DNA of 64,000 nucleotides from Billgrantia ethanolica (GCF_021404305.1 NZ_JABFTX010000003.1:434001-498000); one strand, 5' to 3'. Counted from the first letter of the stretch, positions 20,035 through 30,042 are shown. Translations and numbers: made by a program. Notes: generated by a model not told the origin, from the letters alone.

Positions 20035-20748
20035 ATGGAAAAGCGTCAAGAACTCTATGCCGGCAAGGCCAAATCGGTGTACGCCACCGACGATCCCGAT
20101 CTGCTCGTCCTGCATTTCCGTGACGACACCAGCGCCTTCGACGGCGAGCGCATGGAGTCGCTGGCACGCAAGGGCATGGTCAACAACCGCTTCAACGCCT
20201 TCATTATGGAGAAGCTGGCTGCGGCGGGCATTCCCACCCATTTCGAGAAGCGTCTCTCCGACACCGAGAGCCTGGTCAAGAGGCTCGAGATGATTCCGGT
20301 GGAGTGCGTGGTGCGCAACATCGCCGCCGGCGGTCTGGTCAAGCGCCTCGGCGTGGAGGAGGGGCGCGAGCTCTCGCCGCCCACCTTCGAGCTGTTCCTC
20401 AAGAACGACGCGCTGCACGATCCGATGATCAACGAGTCGCTGGCCGAGACCTTCGGCTGGGCCACGCCCGCACAGCTTGCCGAGATGAAGGCGCTGACCT
20501 TCAAGGTCAACGAGGTGCTCAAGGCGCTGTTCGCCGACGGCGGCCTGCTGCTGGTGGACTACAAGCTGGAGTTCGGCCTGTTCAAGGGGCAGATCGTGCT
20601 GGGCGACGAGTTCTCGCCGGATGGCTGTCGCCTGTGGGACGCCGAAACCCGCAACAAGATGGACAAGGACCGTTTCCGCCAAGGCCTCGGCGGCGTGATC
20701 GAGGCTTACGAAGAGGTGGGCCGCCGGATCGGCGTCGAGTTCGACTGA
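20035..20748 (+). CDS. purC: Phosphoribosylaminoimidazole-succinocarboxamide synthase
   Basis: 237 residues, same as E. coli. It joins CAIR and aspartate to SAICAR in purine synthesis. Family features are [23 protein letters not shown] split over the N-terminus, [13 protein letters not shown] and [15 protein letters not shown] precedes the start. It is the last gene of the dapA-bamC group and is followed by a strong terminator. Confidence 0.97.
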   Translation: MEKRQELYAGKAKSVYATDDPDLLVLHFRDDTSAFDGERMESLARKGMVNNRFNAFIMEKLAAAGIPTHFEKRLSDTESLVKRLEMIPVECVVRNIAAGGLVKRLGVEEGRELSPPTFELFLKNDALHDPMINESLAETFGWATPAQLAEMKALTFKVNEVLKALFADGGLLLVDYKLEFGLFKGQIVLGDEFSPDGCRLWDAETRNKMDKDRFRQGLGGVIEAYEEVGRRIGVEFD

Positions 20749-20780
20749 GTCACTGTTGACGAGGGACTCCAGCATCATGA

Positions 20781-20810
20781 CAGGAAGGCGGCCCAAGGGC
20801 CGCCTTCCTG
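20781..20810 (+). terminator. Terminator-like hairpin after purC
   Basis: CAGGAAGGCGGCC-CAAG-GGCCGCCTTCCTG, a 13-bp perfect stem with a short loop. Only one T follows the stem on the right side, but the position between purC and the next operon fits a terminator. Confidence 0.75.
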
Positions 20811-20997
20811 CGTTCGAAAGCCGTGTATGTGCACTGGCGACGGCTCCTTATCCTTTAGTTGCAATTCAGACTCTCGGGTAAAAGTGCCGATGATGGGGCC
20901 AAACTCCATCCCGCCGAGCAAGGCCGATCGTCGAGCGACTCCATAGACTTCTCTCCAGATGGCAACCGATTCCGACACGGCCATCGCGGAGGAGTGA

Positions 20998-23988
20998 ATG
21001 AACGCTTTCGAGCCAGCCTTGCGGGAGGGGCAGTCGGGCCAAATTGGCCGCCGGCAGCCGCGCATCGAGGACGATGCCCTGCTGCAGGGGCGTGGTCGTT
21101 ATGCCGACGACCTGGCGGTGGCGCCAGGCACCTTGCATGCCGCCGTGCTGCGTTCACCCCATGCCCATGCGCGGCTGGTCGACCTGGACGCTTCGCCGGC
21201 GCTGGCCATGCCTGGCGTGCATGCCGTCCTGACCGGCGAGGACGTCAAGCGCTGGGCGCGGCCCTTTCCGGTCGGCGTGCGCCAGCCCATGGAGCACTGG
21301 TGCCTGGCCGTCGACAAGGTGCGCTACGTCGGCGAACCGCTCGCCGTGGTGATGGCCGAGAGTCGCTACCTCGCCGAGGACGCCCTCGACGCCATCCGCG
21401 TCGACTACCAGACGCTGCCCGTCGCGGTAGATACCGAGGCGGCCATCGCAGCCGACGCCCCGCTGCTCCATGAGGCAGTCGGCAGCAATGTGGTCAGCGA
21501 GCGCCACTTTCGCTATGGCGACCCCGAGCAGGCCTTCGCCGAGGCCGCGCATCGCGTCGCGCTCAAGGTGCGCGTGCCGCGCAGCTCCTGTACGCCGATG
21601 GAGTGCTATGTGGTGATCGCCGAGTATGACCCGGCGAATGCTAGCTATGATGTGCTCTCCAACTTTCAGGGCCCCTACGCACTGCACTCGGTGATGGCCC
21701 GTGCACTCAAGGTGCCCGGCAACCGCCTGCGCCTGCGAACCCCGCCGGACTCCGGGGGCAGCTTCGGCATCAAGCAGGGGGTCTTTCCCTATGTGGTGAT
21801 GATGGGGTTGGCCGCCCGCAAGGCCGGCGCTCCGGTGAAGTGGGTGGAGGATCGCCTCGAGCACCTGCAGGGGGCTTCCTCGGCTACCAATCGGATGACC
21901 GAGATAGAGGCTGCAGTGACCCGCGATGGTCGTGTCACCGCCCTGCGCTGGGATCAGGTCGACGACTGCGGCGCTTACCTGCGTGCGCCGGAACCGGCCA
22001 CTTTCTACCGCATGCACGGCAACCTGACCGGTGCCTATGCGATCCGGCATCTTGTCGTGCGCAACCGCGTCGCGCTGACCAACAAGACGCCCACCGGACT
22101 CAACCGCGGCTTCGGCGGGCCTCAAATCTATTTCGCCCTCGAGCGGTTGATGCAGCGCATCGCCGTGGAACTCGACCTCGATCCTCTCGAGGTGATCCGT
22201 CGCAACCTGGTGCCGTCCGGCAGCTTTCCCTATCGCGCCGCCGCCGGAGCATTGCTCGACTCCGGTGACTATCCCGCCGCTGTGGAACAGGGCATTCACG
22301 AAGGTGGGTTGGAGGAACTGCTGGCGCATCGTGAGACAGCCCGCCGCGAGGGACGGCTCTACGGCATCGGCTACACCGTGGCGGTGGAACCCTCGATCTC
22401 CAACATGGGCTATATCACCATCGCCATGACGCCCGAGGAGCGGCGTAAGGCCGGTCCCAAGAACGGGGCGGTGAGCACCGCCACGATCAGCGTCGGTCCG
22501 CTGGGCGACGTCAGCGCTCATGTCTCGTCGACGCCGCAAGGGCAAGGGCATCGCACGGTGGTCGCCCAGGTGATCGCCGAGGTGCTCGGGGTGCCGCTTG
22601 AGTCGATCAGCGTCAATATCGAGCTCGATACCGGTAAGGACGCCTGGTCGATCGCCTCGGGCAACTACTCCAGCCGCTTCTCGGGCGCCGTGGCCGGGGC
22701 GGTCTACCAGGCGGCGGTGAAGGTGCGCGATCGCCTGGCCGGTATCGCCGCCGTTCAGTGGCAAGTGGAGGCCAGTCGCATCCGCTTCGCCGAGGGGCAG
22801 GTGATAGTGAACGACAGTGAGCTGTCGATGCCCTTTGGTCGCCTGGCCGGCGCCACCCACTGGGCGCCAGGCACACTGCCCGAGGGCGAGCCGGGCGGGT
22901 TGCGCGAGACGGCCTTCTGGTCGCCGCCTCAGCTCGGGGCGCCGGACGATGACGATCGTATCAACAGCTCGCTCTGCTACGGCTTCATCTTCGACTACTG
23001 CGGGGTGGAGGTCGACCGCATCACCGGCCAGGTGAGACTCGACCGCTATGTCACCCTGCATGATGCTGGCCGCCTGCTCAATCCCGATCTGGTCGATGGG
23101 CAGGTGCGCGGGGCCTTCGCCCAGGGGCTCGGTGCGGCACTGATGGAGGAATTTACCTACGGCGACGATGGCAGCTTCCAGTCCGGCACCTTCGCCGACT
23201 ATCTGGTACCGACCAGCGTCGAGGTGCCTGAACCACTGATCCTGCACAGGGAGACGCCGTCGCCGTTCACCCCGCTGGGTGCCAAGGGGGTGGGTGAGGG
23301 CAACAACATGAGCACCCCGGTGTGCATCGCCAATGCCGTGGCCGACGCCTTGGGCATCGCGGACATCGAGTTGCCGCTGACGCCGTCCAAGGTGCGTACG
23401 CTGATCGGCATCGAGGAGCCACCGCGGCCCCAGGGAGTGGGCGAGGATCAGACGGTTCCCGCAGCCGGTGGCGGCTCGCGGCTCACCGCCAGCGACTCGG
23501 TGACGCTGCCGGGCAGCCCCCAGGCGGTCTTCGACACCCTGCTCGATCCCGAGACCCTGCAGGCGATCATCCCTGGCTGTCATGCCCTGGAGCTTACCGG
23601 CGAGAACGCCTACCGCGCCGATGTCACCGTCGGCGTGGGGATGATCCGCGCGCGCTTCGATGCGCGGGTGGCACTCTCCGACCTCGACCCCCCGCACGGT
23701 CTGCGGCTCTCCGGGGCCGGCACCAGCGCCATGGGCTCGGCGGAGGGCAGTGCGCAAATTCGTCTGACCGAAGTCGAGGGCGGCCAGACGCGACTCGACT
23801 ACGACTACGACGCCGCCGTGGGCGGCAAGGTCGCCTCGGTAGGCGGGCGCATGCTGCAAAGCGCCTCGCGGATGATCATCGGCCAGATTTTCGCGCGCCT
23901 GGCCCAGCGCATGGGCGGCGCCGCACCACGGCTGTCGCTGTGGCAGCGCCTCAAGGGCCTGTTCGCCGGCCGGGGAGGTCGCTCATGA
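20998..23988 (+). CDS. hmfA: Putative 2-furoyl-CoA dehydrogenase, molybdopterin large subunit with fused CoxG-like domain
   Basis: 996 residues. Residues about 15-790 are a xanthine-dehydrogenase-family molybdopterin subunit: SGGSFGIKQGVF, RGFGGPQIYF, TPQGQGHRTVVAQ and the active-site Glu767 in GAKGVGEGNN. Residues about 825-975 form a second domain like CoxG (SRPBCC fold: LPGSPQAVFDTLLDPETLQ, then IIPGCHALE). The gene starts the set large/FAD/2Fe-2S/CoA ligase/hydratase-family, the same order as Cupriavidus hmfABCDE for furoate; the substrate is inferred from that order. Alternatives are another aryl-CoA or aryl-acid hydroxylase. GGAGGAG lies just before the start. Confidence 0.72.
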   Translation: MNAFEPALREGQSGQIGRRQPRIEDDALLQGRGRYADDLAVAPGTLHAAVLRSPHAHARLVDLDASPALAMPGVHAVLTGEDVKRWARPFPVGVRQPMEHWCLAVDKVRYVGEPLAVVMAESRYLAEDALDAIRVDYQTLPVAVDTEAAIAADAPLLHEAVGSNVVSERHFRYGDPEQAFAEAAHRVALKVRVPRSSCTPMECYVVIAEYDPANASYDVLSNFQGPYALHSVMARALKVPGNRLRLRTPPDSGGSFGIKQGVFPYVVMMGLAARKAGAPVKWVEDRLEHLQGASSATNRMTEIEAAVTRDGRVTALRWDQVDDCGAYLRAPEPATFYRMHGNLTGAYAIRHLVVRNRVALTNKTPTGLNRGFGGPQIYFALERLMQRIAVELDLDPLEVIRRNLVPSGSFPYRAAAGALLDSGDYPAAVEQGIHEGGLEELLAHRETARREGRLYGIGYTVAVEPSISNMGYITIAMTPEERRKAGPKNGAVSTATISVGPLGDVSAHVSSTPQGQGHRTVVAQVIAEVLGVPLESISVNIELDTGKDAWSIASGNYSSRFSGAVAGAVYQAAVKVRDRLAGIAAVQWQVEASRIRFAEGQVIVNDSELSMPFGRLAGATHWAPGTLPEGEPGGLRETAFWSPPQLGAPDDDDRINSSLCYGFIFDYCGVEVDRITGQVRLDRYVTLHDAGRLLNPDLVDGQVRGAFAQGLGAALMEEFTYGDDGSFQSGTFADYLVPTSVEVPEPLILHRETPSPFTPLGAKGVGEGNNMSTPVCIANAVADALGIADIELPLTPSKVRTLIGIEEPPRPQGVGEDQTVPAAGGGSRLTASDSVTLPGSPQAVFDTLLDPETLQAIIPGCHALELTGENAYRADVTVGVGMIRARFDARVALSDLDPPHGLRLSGAGTSAMGSAEGSAQIRLTEVEGGQTRLDYDYDAAVGGKVASVGGRMLQSASRMIIGQIFARLAQRMGGAAPRLSLWQRLKGLFAGRGGRS

Positions 23989-24830
23989 AACCCGCTGCAT
24001 TCGATTACTGGCGGCCGAGCAGCCGTCGCGAGGCTTGTGAGTTGCTTCACGAGCATGGGGATGAGGCGCGACTGATCGCGGGTGGGCAGTCGCTGATGGC
24101 GGTGCTCAACATGCGCCTGGCCCAGCCCAAGCACCTGGTCGATATCGCGGGTATCGAGGACCTGCACTACATCGAGCGGCGTGACGATCACCTGGCGGTG
24201 GGTGCCGGGGTGACCCAAGCCGAATTGCTGCAGTATCCCGGTCTCGCCGAAGCGGTCCCGTTGCTGGCCCTGGCGATGACCTGGATCGGCCATTGGCAGA
24301 CCCGTAACCGCGGCACGGTATGCGGTTCGATCGCACATGCCGATCCCAGCGCCGAGCTGCCGCTGTGTCTGGCCACCCTGGGAGGGCAGGTGGTACTCGA
24401 GAACCGCCGCGGCAAGTCGCGCCGGGTCATGGCGGAGGACTTCTTCCAGGGGGTACTGACTACCGACCGCCGTCAGGACGAGCTGATTACCGAAGTGCGC
24501 TTTCCCCTGGCGAGGCCGGGCGCGGAGTACCGCTTCCGCGAAGTGGCCATGCGCCACGGTGACTTCGCCATTGTCGCGCTGGCGGCGGTGATCGACAGCA
24601 ACCGCGTCACCCTCGGCGTGGGTGGCGTCGCCGACCGCCCAGTGAGTCGCGAGCTCGCCCGCCACGATGACCCGAGCGAGGCCCTCAACGCCCTCGCCTG
24701 GTCGTTGGGCGCCGAGGACGATGCCCATGCCACGGCGGCCTATCGCCGCCAGTTGATCCGCGAGCTCGGCCGGGAGTTGATCGCCGGCGGGCCAAGTGAT
24801 GAGGAGAACGCCCATGCACGCCAGGGCTGA
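23985..24830 (+). CDS. hmfB: Putative 2-furoyl-CoA dehydrogenase, FAD-binding subunit
   Basis: 281 residues from the ATG at 23985, overlapping the large-subunit stop (ATGA). FAD-binding signatures of the CO-dehydrogenase flavoprotein family are AGGQSLMAVLNMRLA (about residue 32) and RNRGTVCGSIAHADPSAELP (about residue 107). It passes electrons from the iron-sulfur subunit to the acceptor. The family is certain; the furoyl-CoA role follows from the operon. Confidence 0.75.
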   Translation: MKPAAFDYWRPSSRREACELLHEHGDEARLIAGGQSLMAVLNMRLAQPKHLVDIAGIEDLHYIERRDDHLAVGAGVTQAELLQYPGLAEAVPLLALAMTWIGHWQTRNRGTVCGSIAHADPSAELPLCLATLGGQVVLENRRGKSRRVMAEDFFQGVLTTDRRQDELITEVRFPLARPGAEYRFREVAMRHGDFAIVALAAVIDSNRVTLGVGGVADRPVSRELARHDDPSEALNALAWSLGAEDDAHATAAYRRQLIRELGRELIAGGPSDEENAHARQG

Positions 24831-25341
24831 CCAGCGCATTCGCGTGACCCTAACCCTCAATAGTCGCGAGCGCAGCGGCTACGCCGAGCCCCGCACCCAA
24901 CTGTGTGACTTCCTGCGCCACGAGCTGGGGGCCACCGGCACGCACGTGGGCTGTGAGCATGGCGTGTGCGGTGCCTGCACGGTGCGCGTCGACGGTCGTG
25001 CCAGCCGCAGCTGCCTGATGCTCGCGGTACAGGCCGAGGGTCGGCGGCTCGACACCGTCGAGTCGCTGGCAGGAGAGGAGGGCCTTTCCGATCTGCAACA
25101 GGCTTTTCGGCGTCATCACGCCCTGCAGTGCGGCTTCTGCACCGCAGGCATTCTGATGTCCTGCGAGGAGTTCCTGGAACGTGTGGCCGACCCCAGCGAG
25201 GCCCAGGTGCGCGACATGCTGTCGGGTCATCTGTGCCGTTGCACCGGCTATACCGGCATGGTCCAGGCGGTACTCGACGTGGCCCGGACGCGCCGCGAGG
25301 CGACCGTGCCTGACAGTCAACAGGAGAACAACGATGTTTGA
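24814..25341 (+). CDS. hmfC: Putative 2-furoyl-CoA dehydrogenase, 2Fe-2S subunit
   Basis: 175 residues from the ATG at 24814, with GAGGAG seven bases upstream; the GTG/ATG codons at 24796/24799 lack a ribosome site. The plant-type 2Fe-2S cluster is CEHGVCGACTVRVDG with a fourth Cys in RSCLML. The second cluster is CGFCTAGILMS with LCRCTGYTGM. It overlaps the FAD subunit by 17 bases and the CoA ligase by 8, so the three subunits and the ligase are translationally coupled. Confidence 0.78.
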   Translation: MHARADQRIRVTLTLNSRERSGYAEPRTQLCDFLRHELGATGTHVGCEHGVCGACTVRVDGRASRSCLMLAVQAEGRRLDTVESLAGEEGLSDLQQAFRRHHALQCGFCTAGILMSCEEFLERVADPSEAQVRDMLSGHLCRCTGYTGMVQAVLDVARTRREATVPDSQQENNDV

Positions 25342-26863
25342 TCTTGGTCGCAGTTTTCTTGCCTCGGTGGAGCGTCGCCCCAGGGCGATCGCCATTTCCG
25401 ATGGCGAGCTACGCAAGACCTATGCCGAATGGTTCGCCGATATCCAGAGCGTGGCCAGGAGCCTCGAAGCGATGGGCCTGGCCAAGGGGGACCGTCTGCT
25501 GGTGGTGATGCAGAACCGCTGGCAGATGGCAACCCTGCACTGGGCCTGCCAATTCGCCGGGATCGTGGTCACCCCCCTCAACTGGCGATCCACGGCCCGG
25601 GATCTGAGTTACTGCATCGAGGATGCCGAGGTCAAGGCGCTCGCCTATGACGATTCGGTGACCGAAGCGGTGAACGGCTGTCCCGAGGCACAGCGGCTGC
25701 CACGCATCACTGCCGGGGGGGTCGAGGACATCGGTGCTCATGACTTCGACGCCCTGCTCGGTGTGGACGGTGAGCTGGTATTGCGTGCCGATGCTGAGGA
25801 TGTCTCGTTGATGCTCTACACCTCGGGTACCAGTGGCAAGCCCAAGGGTGTACCACGCCTGCATCGCGCCGAGCGTGCCGCAGCGCTGGCCCATGTGGCA
25901 CAGAACCTCTATCGCCACGACGAGTGCACCCTCGGCGTGATGCCGCTCTATCACACCATGGGCGTGCGCTCGCTGCTGTCGATGGCACTGATCGACGGCC
26001 ACTTCGTCTGCGTGCCGAAGTTCGATCCCGCGGCGACGCTGGACGCCATCGAGCGTGAGGGCGTCACCAACCTCTACCTGGTGCCGACCCTCTACCACAT
26101 GCTCATTGAGCACCCCGAGTTCTCACCGCCGCGGGTGGTCAGCGTCGACAAGCTGGGCTTCGCCGGCGCGCCGATGAGTGCGGGGCTGATGGCCCGTGTT
26201 CAGGAGGCCTTCCAGCCCAGCCTGTTCGTCAACCACTACGGCAGTTCCGAGATCTATACCTTCACCATCGACCAACGGGCCAGTGACAAGCCGGGCTCAT
26301 CGGGTCGGCCTGCGCTCAACCAACGCATCCGGGTGGTCAGGGTGGGCGCCGAGTCGCCGGACGAGATCCTGGGCGTGGGGGAAGAGGGCGAGATCATCGC
26401 CGACATGGCCGGCGACGAGGCCTTCCAGGGCTACTGGCACCGCCCCGATGCCGACCGCAAGGCGCTCAAGGAGGGCTGGTACTTCACCAGTGATACCGGC
26501 TACTTCGACGCCGACGGCGACCTGTTCGTCACCGGCCGGGTCGACGACCTGATCATCACCGGTGGCGAGAACGTCAGTCCGGTGGAGATCGAGAATGTGC
26601 TCTCGGTGCACCCCCAGGTGGAAGAGGTCGTGGTGGTGGGGCTGGCCGACGAGCAGTGGGGCGAGGTGGTCACCGCCTTCGTCAAGGCCCGACAGGCCCT
26701 CGACGAGAGCGAACTCGACCGGCACTGCGTCGATTCCGGCCTGGCCCGCTTCAAGCGCCCACGGCGCTACGTCTTTGTCGACGAGATTCCCAAGTCCCCC
26801 GTGGGCAAGATCCTGCGCCGCGTGCTGCGCGAGCAGGGAAGCCCCAGCACACGACCTCACTGA
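25334..26863 (+). CDS. hmfD: AMP-forming acyl-CoA ligase, putative 2-furoyl-CoA synthetase
   Basis: 509 residues from the ATG at 25334 (AGGAG seven bases upstream). ANL superfamily: the AMP-binding P-loop LYTSGTSGKPKG (about 160-171), YGSSEIYTF, the GYWHRPDADRKAL and DTGYFDADGDLF hinge region, and the catalytic Lys492 in KSPVGKILRR. It activates a carboxylic acid to its CoA thioester. Position as fourth gene of an hmfABCDE-like set next to a BenE transporter points to 2-furoate; benzoate-like acids are the alternative. Confidence 0.75.
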   Translation: MFDLGRSFLASVERRPRAIAISDGELRKTYAEWFADIQSVARSLEAMGLAKGDRLLVVMQNRWQMATLHWACQFAGIVVTPLNWRSTARDLSYCIEDAEVKALAYDDSVTEAVNGCPEAQRLPRITAGGVEDIGAHDFDALLGVDGELVLRADAEDVSLMLYTSGTSGKPKGVPRLHRAERAAALAHVAQNLYRHDECTLGVMPLYHTMGVRSLLSMALIDGHFVCVPKFDPAATLDAIEREGVTNLYLVPTLYHMLIEHPEFSPPRVVSVDKLGFAGAPMSAGLMARVQEAFQPSLFVNHYGSSEIYTFTIDQRASDKPGSSGRPALNQRIRVVRVGAESPDEILGVGEEGEIIADMAGDEAFQGYWHRPDADRKALKEGWYFTSDTGYFDADGDLFVTGRVDDLIITGGENVSPVEIENVLSVHPQVEEVVVVGLADEQWGEVVTAFVKARQALDESELDRHCVDSGLARFKRPRRYVFVDEIPKSPVGKILRRVLREQGSPSTRPH

Positions 26864-26898
26864 CAACCGAACAACCGAACCGATAAAGGAACCATGAC

Positions 26899-27702
26899 AT
26901 GACCAGTACCGACGTGAACACCATTCTGGCCAGCGACTTCGACGGTTTCAGGGTCCAGGTCGATGCCGAGGCCGAGCGTGCCGACATCATCCTCGACCGT
27001 CCGCCGCTCAACGTGATCTCGATGCCCCAACGCGACGAGCTGCGTCGCGTGTTCGAGGCGCTGGACGCCCATGACGGCGTGCGCGTCATCGTGCTGCGTG
27101 CCGATGGCGAACACTTCTCCAGTGGTGGCGACATCAAGGGGTTCCTTGAGGCATCACCCGAACATGTCTCGAAGCTCGCCGACAACGTGGCCGCCCCGGC
27201 GCGCTGCTCGAAGCCGGTGATCGCCGTCAACCGTGGCTATACCTTCGGCGTCGGCTTCGAGCTGTCATTGGCCTGCGATTTCCGCATCGCCTCCGAGACG
27301 ACTCTCTATGCTCTGCCGGAGCAGAAATTGGGGCAGATCCCGGGATCCGGAGGCTCTGCCCGCCTGCAGAAGATCATCGGCATCGCCCGGACCAAGCACA
27401 TGGTGATGCGTGCCAAGCGCATCGGCGGTGCCCAGGCGCTGGCGTGGGGTATCGCCACCGAGTGTGTGCCCGATGACCAGCTGGAGAGCGCTACCCAGGC
27501 CTTGGTGGACGAACTGCGCGGCTTTTCACCGCTCGCTCAGCGCACCGCCAAGCGTCTGATCAACGACAACGAGGATGCTCCGCTGTCGGTGGCCATCGAA
27601 ATGGAAGGCCACTGCTACAGCCGGCTGCGAACCTCCAGCGACTTCCGCGAGGGTGTCGAGGCCTTCCATGGCAAACGCCGAGCCGTCTTCACCGGTGAAT
27701 GA
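26899..27702 (+). CDS. hmfE: Crotonase-family hydrolase, putative 2-oxoglutaroyl-CoA hydrolase
   Basis: 267 residues. Crotonase fold with FSSGGDIKGFL and NRGYTFGVGFELSLACDFR forming the oxyanion hole, followed by PEQKLGQIPGSGGSARL. The start has AAGGA eight bases upstream. In the furoate pathway the fifth gene product of this family opens the lactone form of 5-hydroxyfuroyl-CoA and releases 2-oxoglutarate and CoA. The specific role is inferred from gene order; a plain enoyl-CoA hydratase cannot be excluded. Confidence 0.7.
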   Translation: MTSTDVNTILASDFDGFRVQVDAEAERADIILDRPPLNVISMPQRDELRRVFEALDAHDGVRVIVLRADGEHFSSGGDIKGFLEASPEHVSKLADNVAAPARCSKPVIAVNRGYTFGVGFELSLACDFRIASETTLYALPEQKLGQIPGSGGSARLQKIIGIARTKHMVMRAKRIGGAQALAWGIATECVPDDQLESATQALVDELRGFSPLAQRTAKRLINDNEDAPLSVAIEMEGHCYSRLRTSSDFREGVEAFHGKRRAVFTGE

Positions 27703-27744
27703 TCCGTACCCCAATGACATAACAACAACCCCCGGAGAGATACC

Positions 27745-29022
27745 ATGCAAGCACACGACAATAACGGGGTCAGCCCCACGCCAGCTGCAGTCGTGGACGC
27801 CAAGCGTCCGCTACTCAAGGACCTGTCCCGGGTCTTCACGGCCAAGTCGATCAGTGCAGGCACCGTTGCCGCACTGTTCGGTTGCTCGGGGCCGGCGCTG
27901 ATCGTGATCAGTGCCGCCGAGGCAGGCAATCTGTCCAATGGCCAGACCGTGGCCTGGTTGTTTGCCATCTATTTTCTGGGCGGTCTGATCAGTCTGATCA
28001 TGGCCTCTCGCTACCGTATGCCGATCACCGGGGCCTACTCGATCCCGGGGGCGGCAATCATGATCGCCGCCCTGACGACCATTCCCTTCAACGAGGCGGT
28101 CGGCGCCTTCATCATGAGCGGCGCTATCGTTCTCCTGCTGGGTGTCAGTGGTGTGGTGGGGCGTATCATGCGTTGGCTACCGATGCCGATCGTCATGGCG
28201 ATGATCGCCGGCGCCTTGATCCGCTTCGGCATCGGTGCGGTGAACGCGGTGGGGGCCGCACCCTGGATCGCCGGCACGGCAGTGGTGGCCTTCTTCCTCA
28301 GCTCACGCTTCATCAAGACGGTGCCGCCGGTACTGGTGGCCGCGGTGGTGGGGCTCATCGTGGCCTTCGCCATGGGGGCCGTTCAGCCCGCCGACGTGGA
28401 CATCGCCTTCGTCGCACCGGAGTTCACCGCACCGAGCTTCACCCTGGGGGCCTTTCTGGCCATCTCCGTGCCGCTGGCGGCACTGGTGATCGGGGCCGAG
28501 AATGCCCAGGCCACCGGGGTGCTGCTGGCCGAGGAGTACCGCCCCCCGGTCAATGCCATGACCATCATCAGCGGCATCGGTGGCATGCTCGCCGGCCTCC
28601 TCGGCGGCCACAACGCCAACATCGCCGGGCCGATGACCGCCATCTGCTCCTCCGAGCAGGCAGGCGACGACAAGAGCACCCGCTATGGTGCCACCCTGGT
28701 GAATGGCGTGCTGTTCTGTGCCTTCGGGCTCTTTGCCGGTGCGGCGGTGCCCTTCATCCTGGCATTGCCCAGTGCCCTGATCGGCAGCGTGGCCGGTCTG
28801 GCAATGATCGGCGTGCTGCTGGCAGCCTTCCAGCACGCCTTCTCCCGCCATCGTGGCCACCAGATCGGTGCCTTCGTGGCGCTGGTGGTGGCGATGAGCA
28901 ACATCAGCCTGCTGGGGATCAGCGCTCCGTTCTGGGCACTGGTCTGCGGTATCGCGGTCTCCCTACTGCTGGGCGAGAAGACGCTGGATCCCGACACCGA
29001 GACGACCAAAGTGGCCGATTGA
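27745..29022 (+). CDS. BenE-family aromatic acid:proton symporter
   Basis: 425 residues and about 12 hydrophobic segments. BenE-type stretches are seen: MPITGAYSIPGAAIM, MPMPIVMAMIAGALIRFG (around residue 150), ENAQATGVLL and GGHNANIAGPMTAICS. BenE proteins import benzoate with protons. In this operon the probable cargo is 2-furoate, a close structural analogue. GGAGAG lies before the start. Confidence 0.87.
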   Translation: MQAHDNNGVSPTPAAVVDAKRPLLKDLSRVFTAKSISAGTVAALFGCSGPALIVISAAEAGNLSNGQTVAWLFAIYFLGGLISLIMASRYRMPITGAYSIPGAAIMIAALTTIPFNEAVGAFIMSGAIVLLLGVSGVVGRIMRWLPMPIVMAMIAGALIRFGIGAVNAVGAAPWIAGTAVVAFFLSSRFIKTVPPVLVAAVVGLIVAFAMGAVQPADVDIAFVAPEFTAPSFTLGAFLAISVPLAALVIGAENAQATGVLLAEEYRPPVNAMTIISGIGGMLAGLLGGHNANIAGPMTAICSSEQAGDDKSTRYGATLVNGVLFCAFGLFAGAAVPFILALPSALIGSVAGLAMIGVLLAAFQHAFSRHRGHQIGAFVALVVAMSNISLLGISAPFWALVCGIAVSLLLGEKTLDPDTETTKVAD

Positions 29023-29061
29023 GCGCGGCTGCACCATCGGTGGCCATGAGAGGACGGAGTG

Positions 29062-30042
29062 ATGCGTGACCTCGATCATCAGGTAATCACCCAGGCACTG
29101 GCTTGGGTTCGCGACGGCCACCCCATCTGGCTTTGCACCGTGCTGTCGACCTATGGCTCGGCGCCCCGTGGTCCCGGCGCCATGCTGGTGGCGCGTCGCG
29201 ACGGTCAGTATGTCGGCTCGCTATCCGGTGGCTGTGTCGAAGAAGCCTTTCTCGAGGAACTCATCGTTGGCGACTTCGACCGAATGGTGACCCTGCGTCG
29301 CTACGGTGAAAGTCGTGAGGAGAGCCGACGCCTCGCCCTGCCCTGTGGCGGCGTGCTCGAGGTACTGATCGAGCACCGTGCCCCCGACGCCGCCTGGCTG
29401 GTGCATCTCGAGGCGCTGTACCAGGCCCTGCAGGGGCAGCGCCGCCTGGTACGGTGTGTCGATGTCGATGTCGAGGCTGGCGCCTTTCTGGCTCGCGAGG
29501 ATGACGTTGCCGAGGGGCCATGCGTGGTTCGCCGGCCAGCGTCCGTCGACATCCGTATCGGACCCGTGCTGCGCCTGCTGCTGGCCGGCCTCTCGCCGGT
29601 GGCAGAGGCCTGTGCTCGCTTCGCCCAGGCGTTGGGCCACGAAGTGATCGTCTGTGACCCTCGTCCGGAGATGTGCGAAGGGTTCAGTGTCGACAGGGTG
29701 ACGGTGGTGCCGCAGTTGCCGTCGGCCTTCATCGCCGCCGGGGGCTGCCATGCGGCAACCGCGGTGGTGGCCTTGACCCACGATCCGCGCATCGATGATC
29801 TGGCCATGATCGAGGCAGTGCGTACCGAGGCTTTCTATATCGGCGTGATGGGCTCGCGCCGGACCTCGGATGCCCGCGCCACACGGTTGCTGCGTTCCGG
29901 GGGGCTGTCCCAGACCGATATCGATCGCATCCACATGCCGGTCGGCCTCGCTCTCGGCAGCAAGACCCCAGCCGAGATCGCCCTGGCCGTGGTGGCCGAT
30001 ATCGTGCGGGTCTACCACGGGAAAGCCCGCGATGCCCTCTGA
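29062..30042 (+). CDS. XdhC/CoxI-family molybdenum hydroxylase maturation factor
   Basis: 326 residues from the ATG at 29062 (AGAGGA upstream; the GTG at 29059 is an alternative). The N-terminal XdhC domain is marked by YGSAPRGPGAMLV and GSLSGGCVEEAF, the C-terminal Rossmann-like domain by IGPVLRLLLAGLSPVAEA and YIGVMGSRRTSDAR. XdhC binds Moco, helps its sulfuration and inserts it into the hydroxylase. Its place in the operon makes it the likely chaperone for the molybdenum subunit above. The Rossmann loop LAGLSP lacks the usual GxGxxG. Confidence 0.87.
   Translation: MRDLDHQVITQALAWVRDGHPIWLCTVLSTYGSAPRGPGAMLVARRDGQYVGSLSGGCVEEAFLEELIVGDFDRMVTLRRYGESREESRRLALPCGGVLEVLIEHRAPDAAWLVHLEALYQALQGQRRLVRCVDVDVEAGAFLAREDDVAEGPCVVRRPASVDIRIGPVLRLLLAGLSPVAEACARFAQALGHEVIVCDPRPEMCEGFSVDRVTVVPQLPSAFIAAGGCHAATAVVALTHDPRIDDLAMIEAVRTEAFYIGVMGSRRTSDARATRLLRSGGLSQTDIDRIHMPVGLALGSKTPAEIALAVVADIVRVYHGKARDAL

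Noticed and set aside
21154..23859. Long leftward frame (901 codons) antisense to the molybdenum subunit
   Set aside because: Same shadow effect; composition is not protein-like and hmfA on the other strand has clear motifs.
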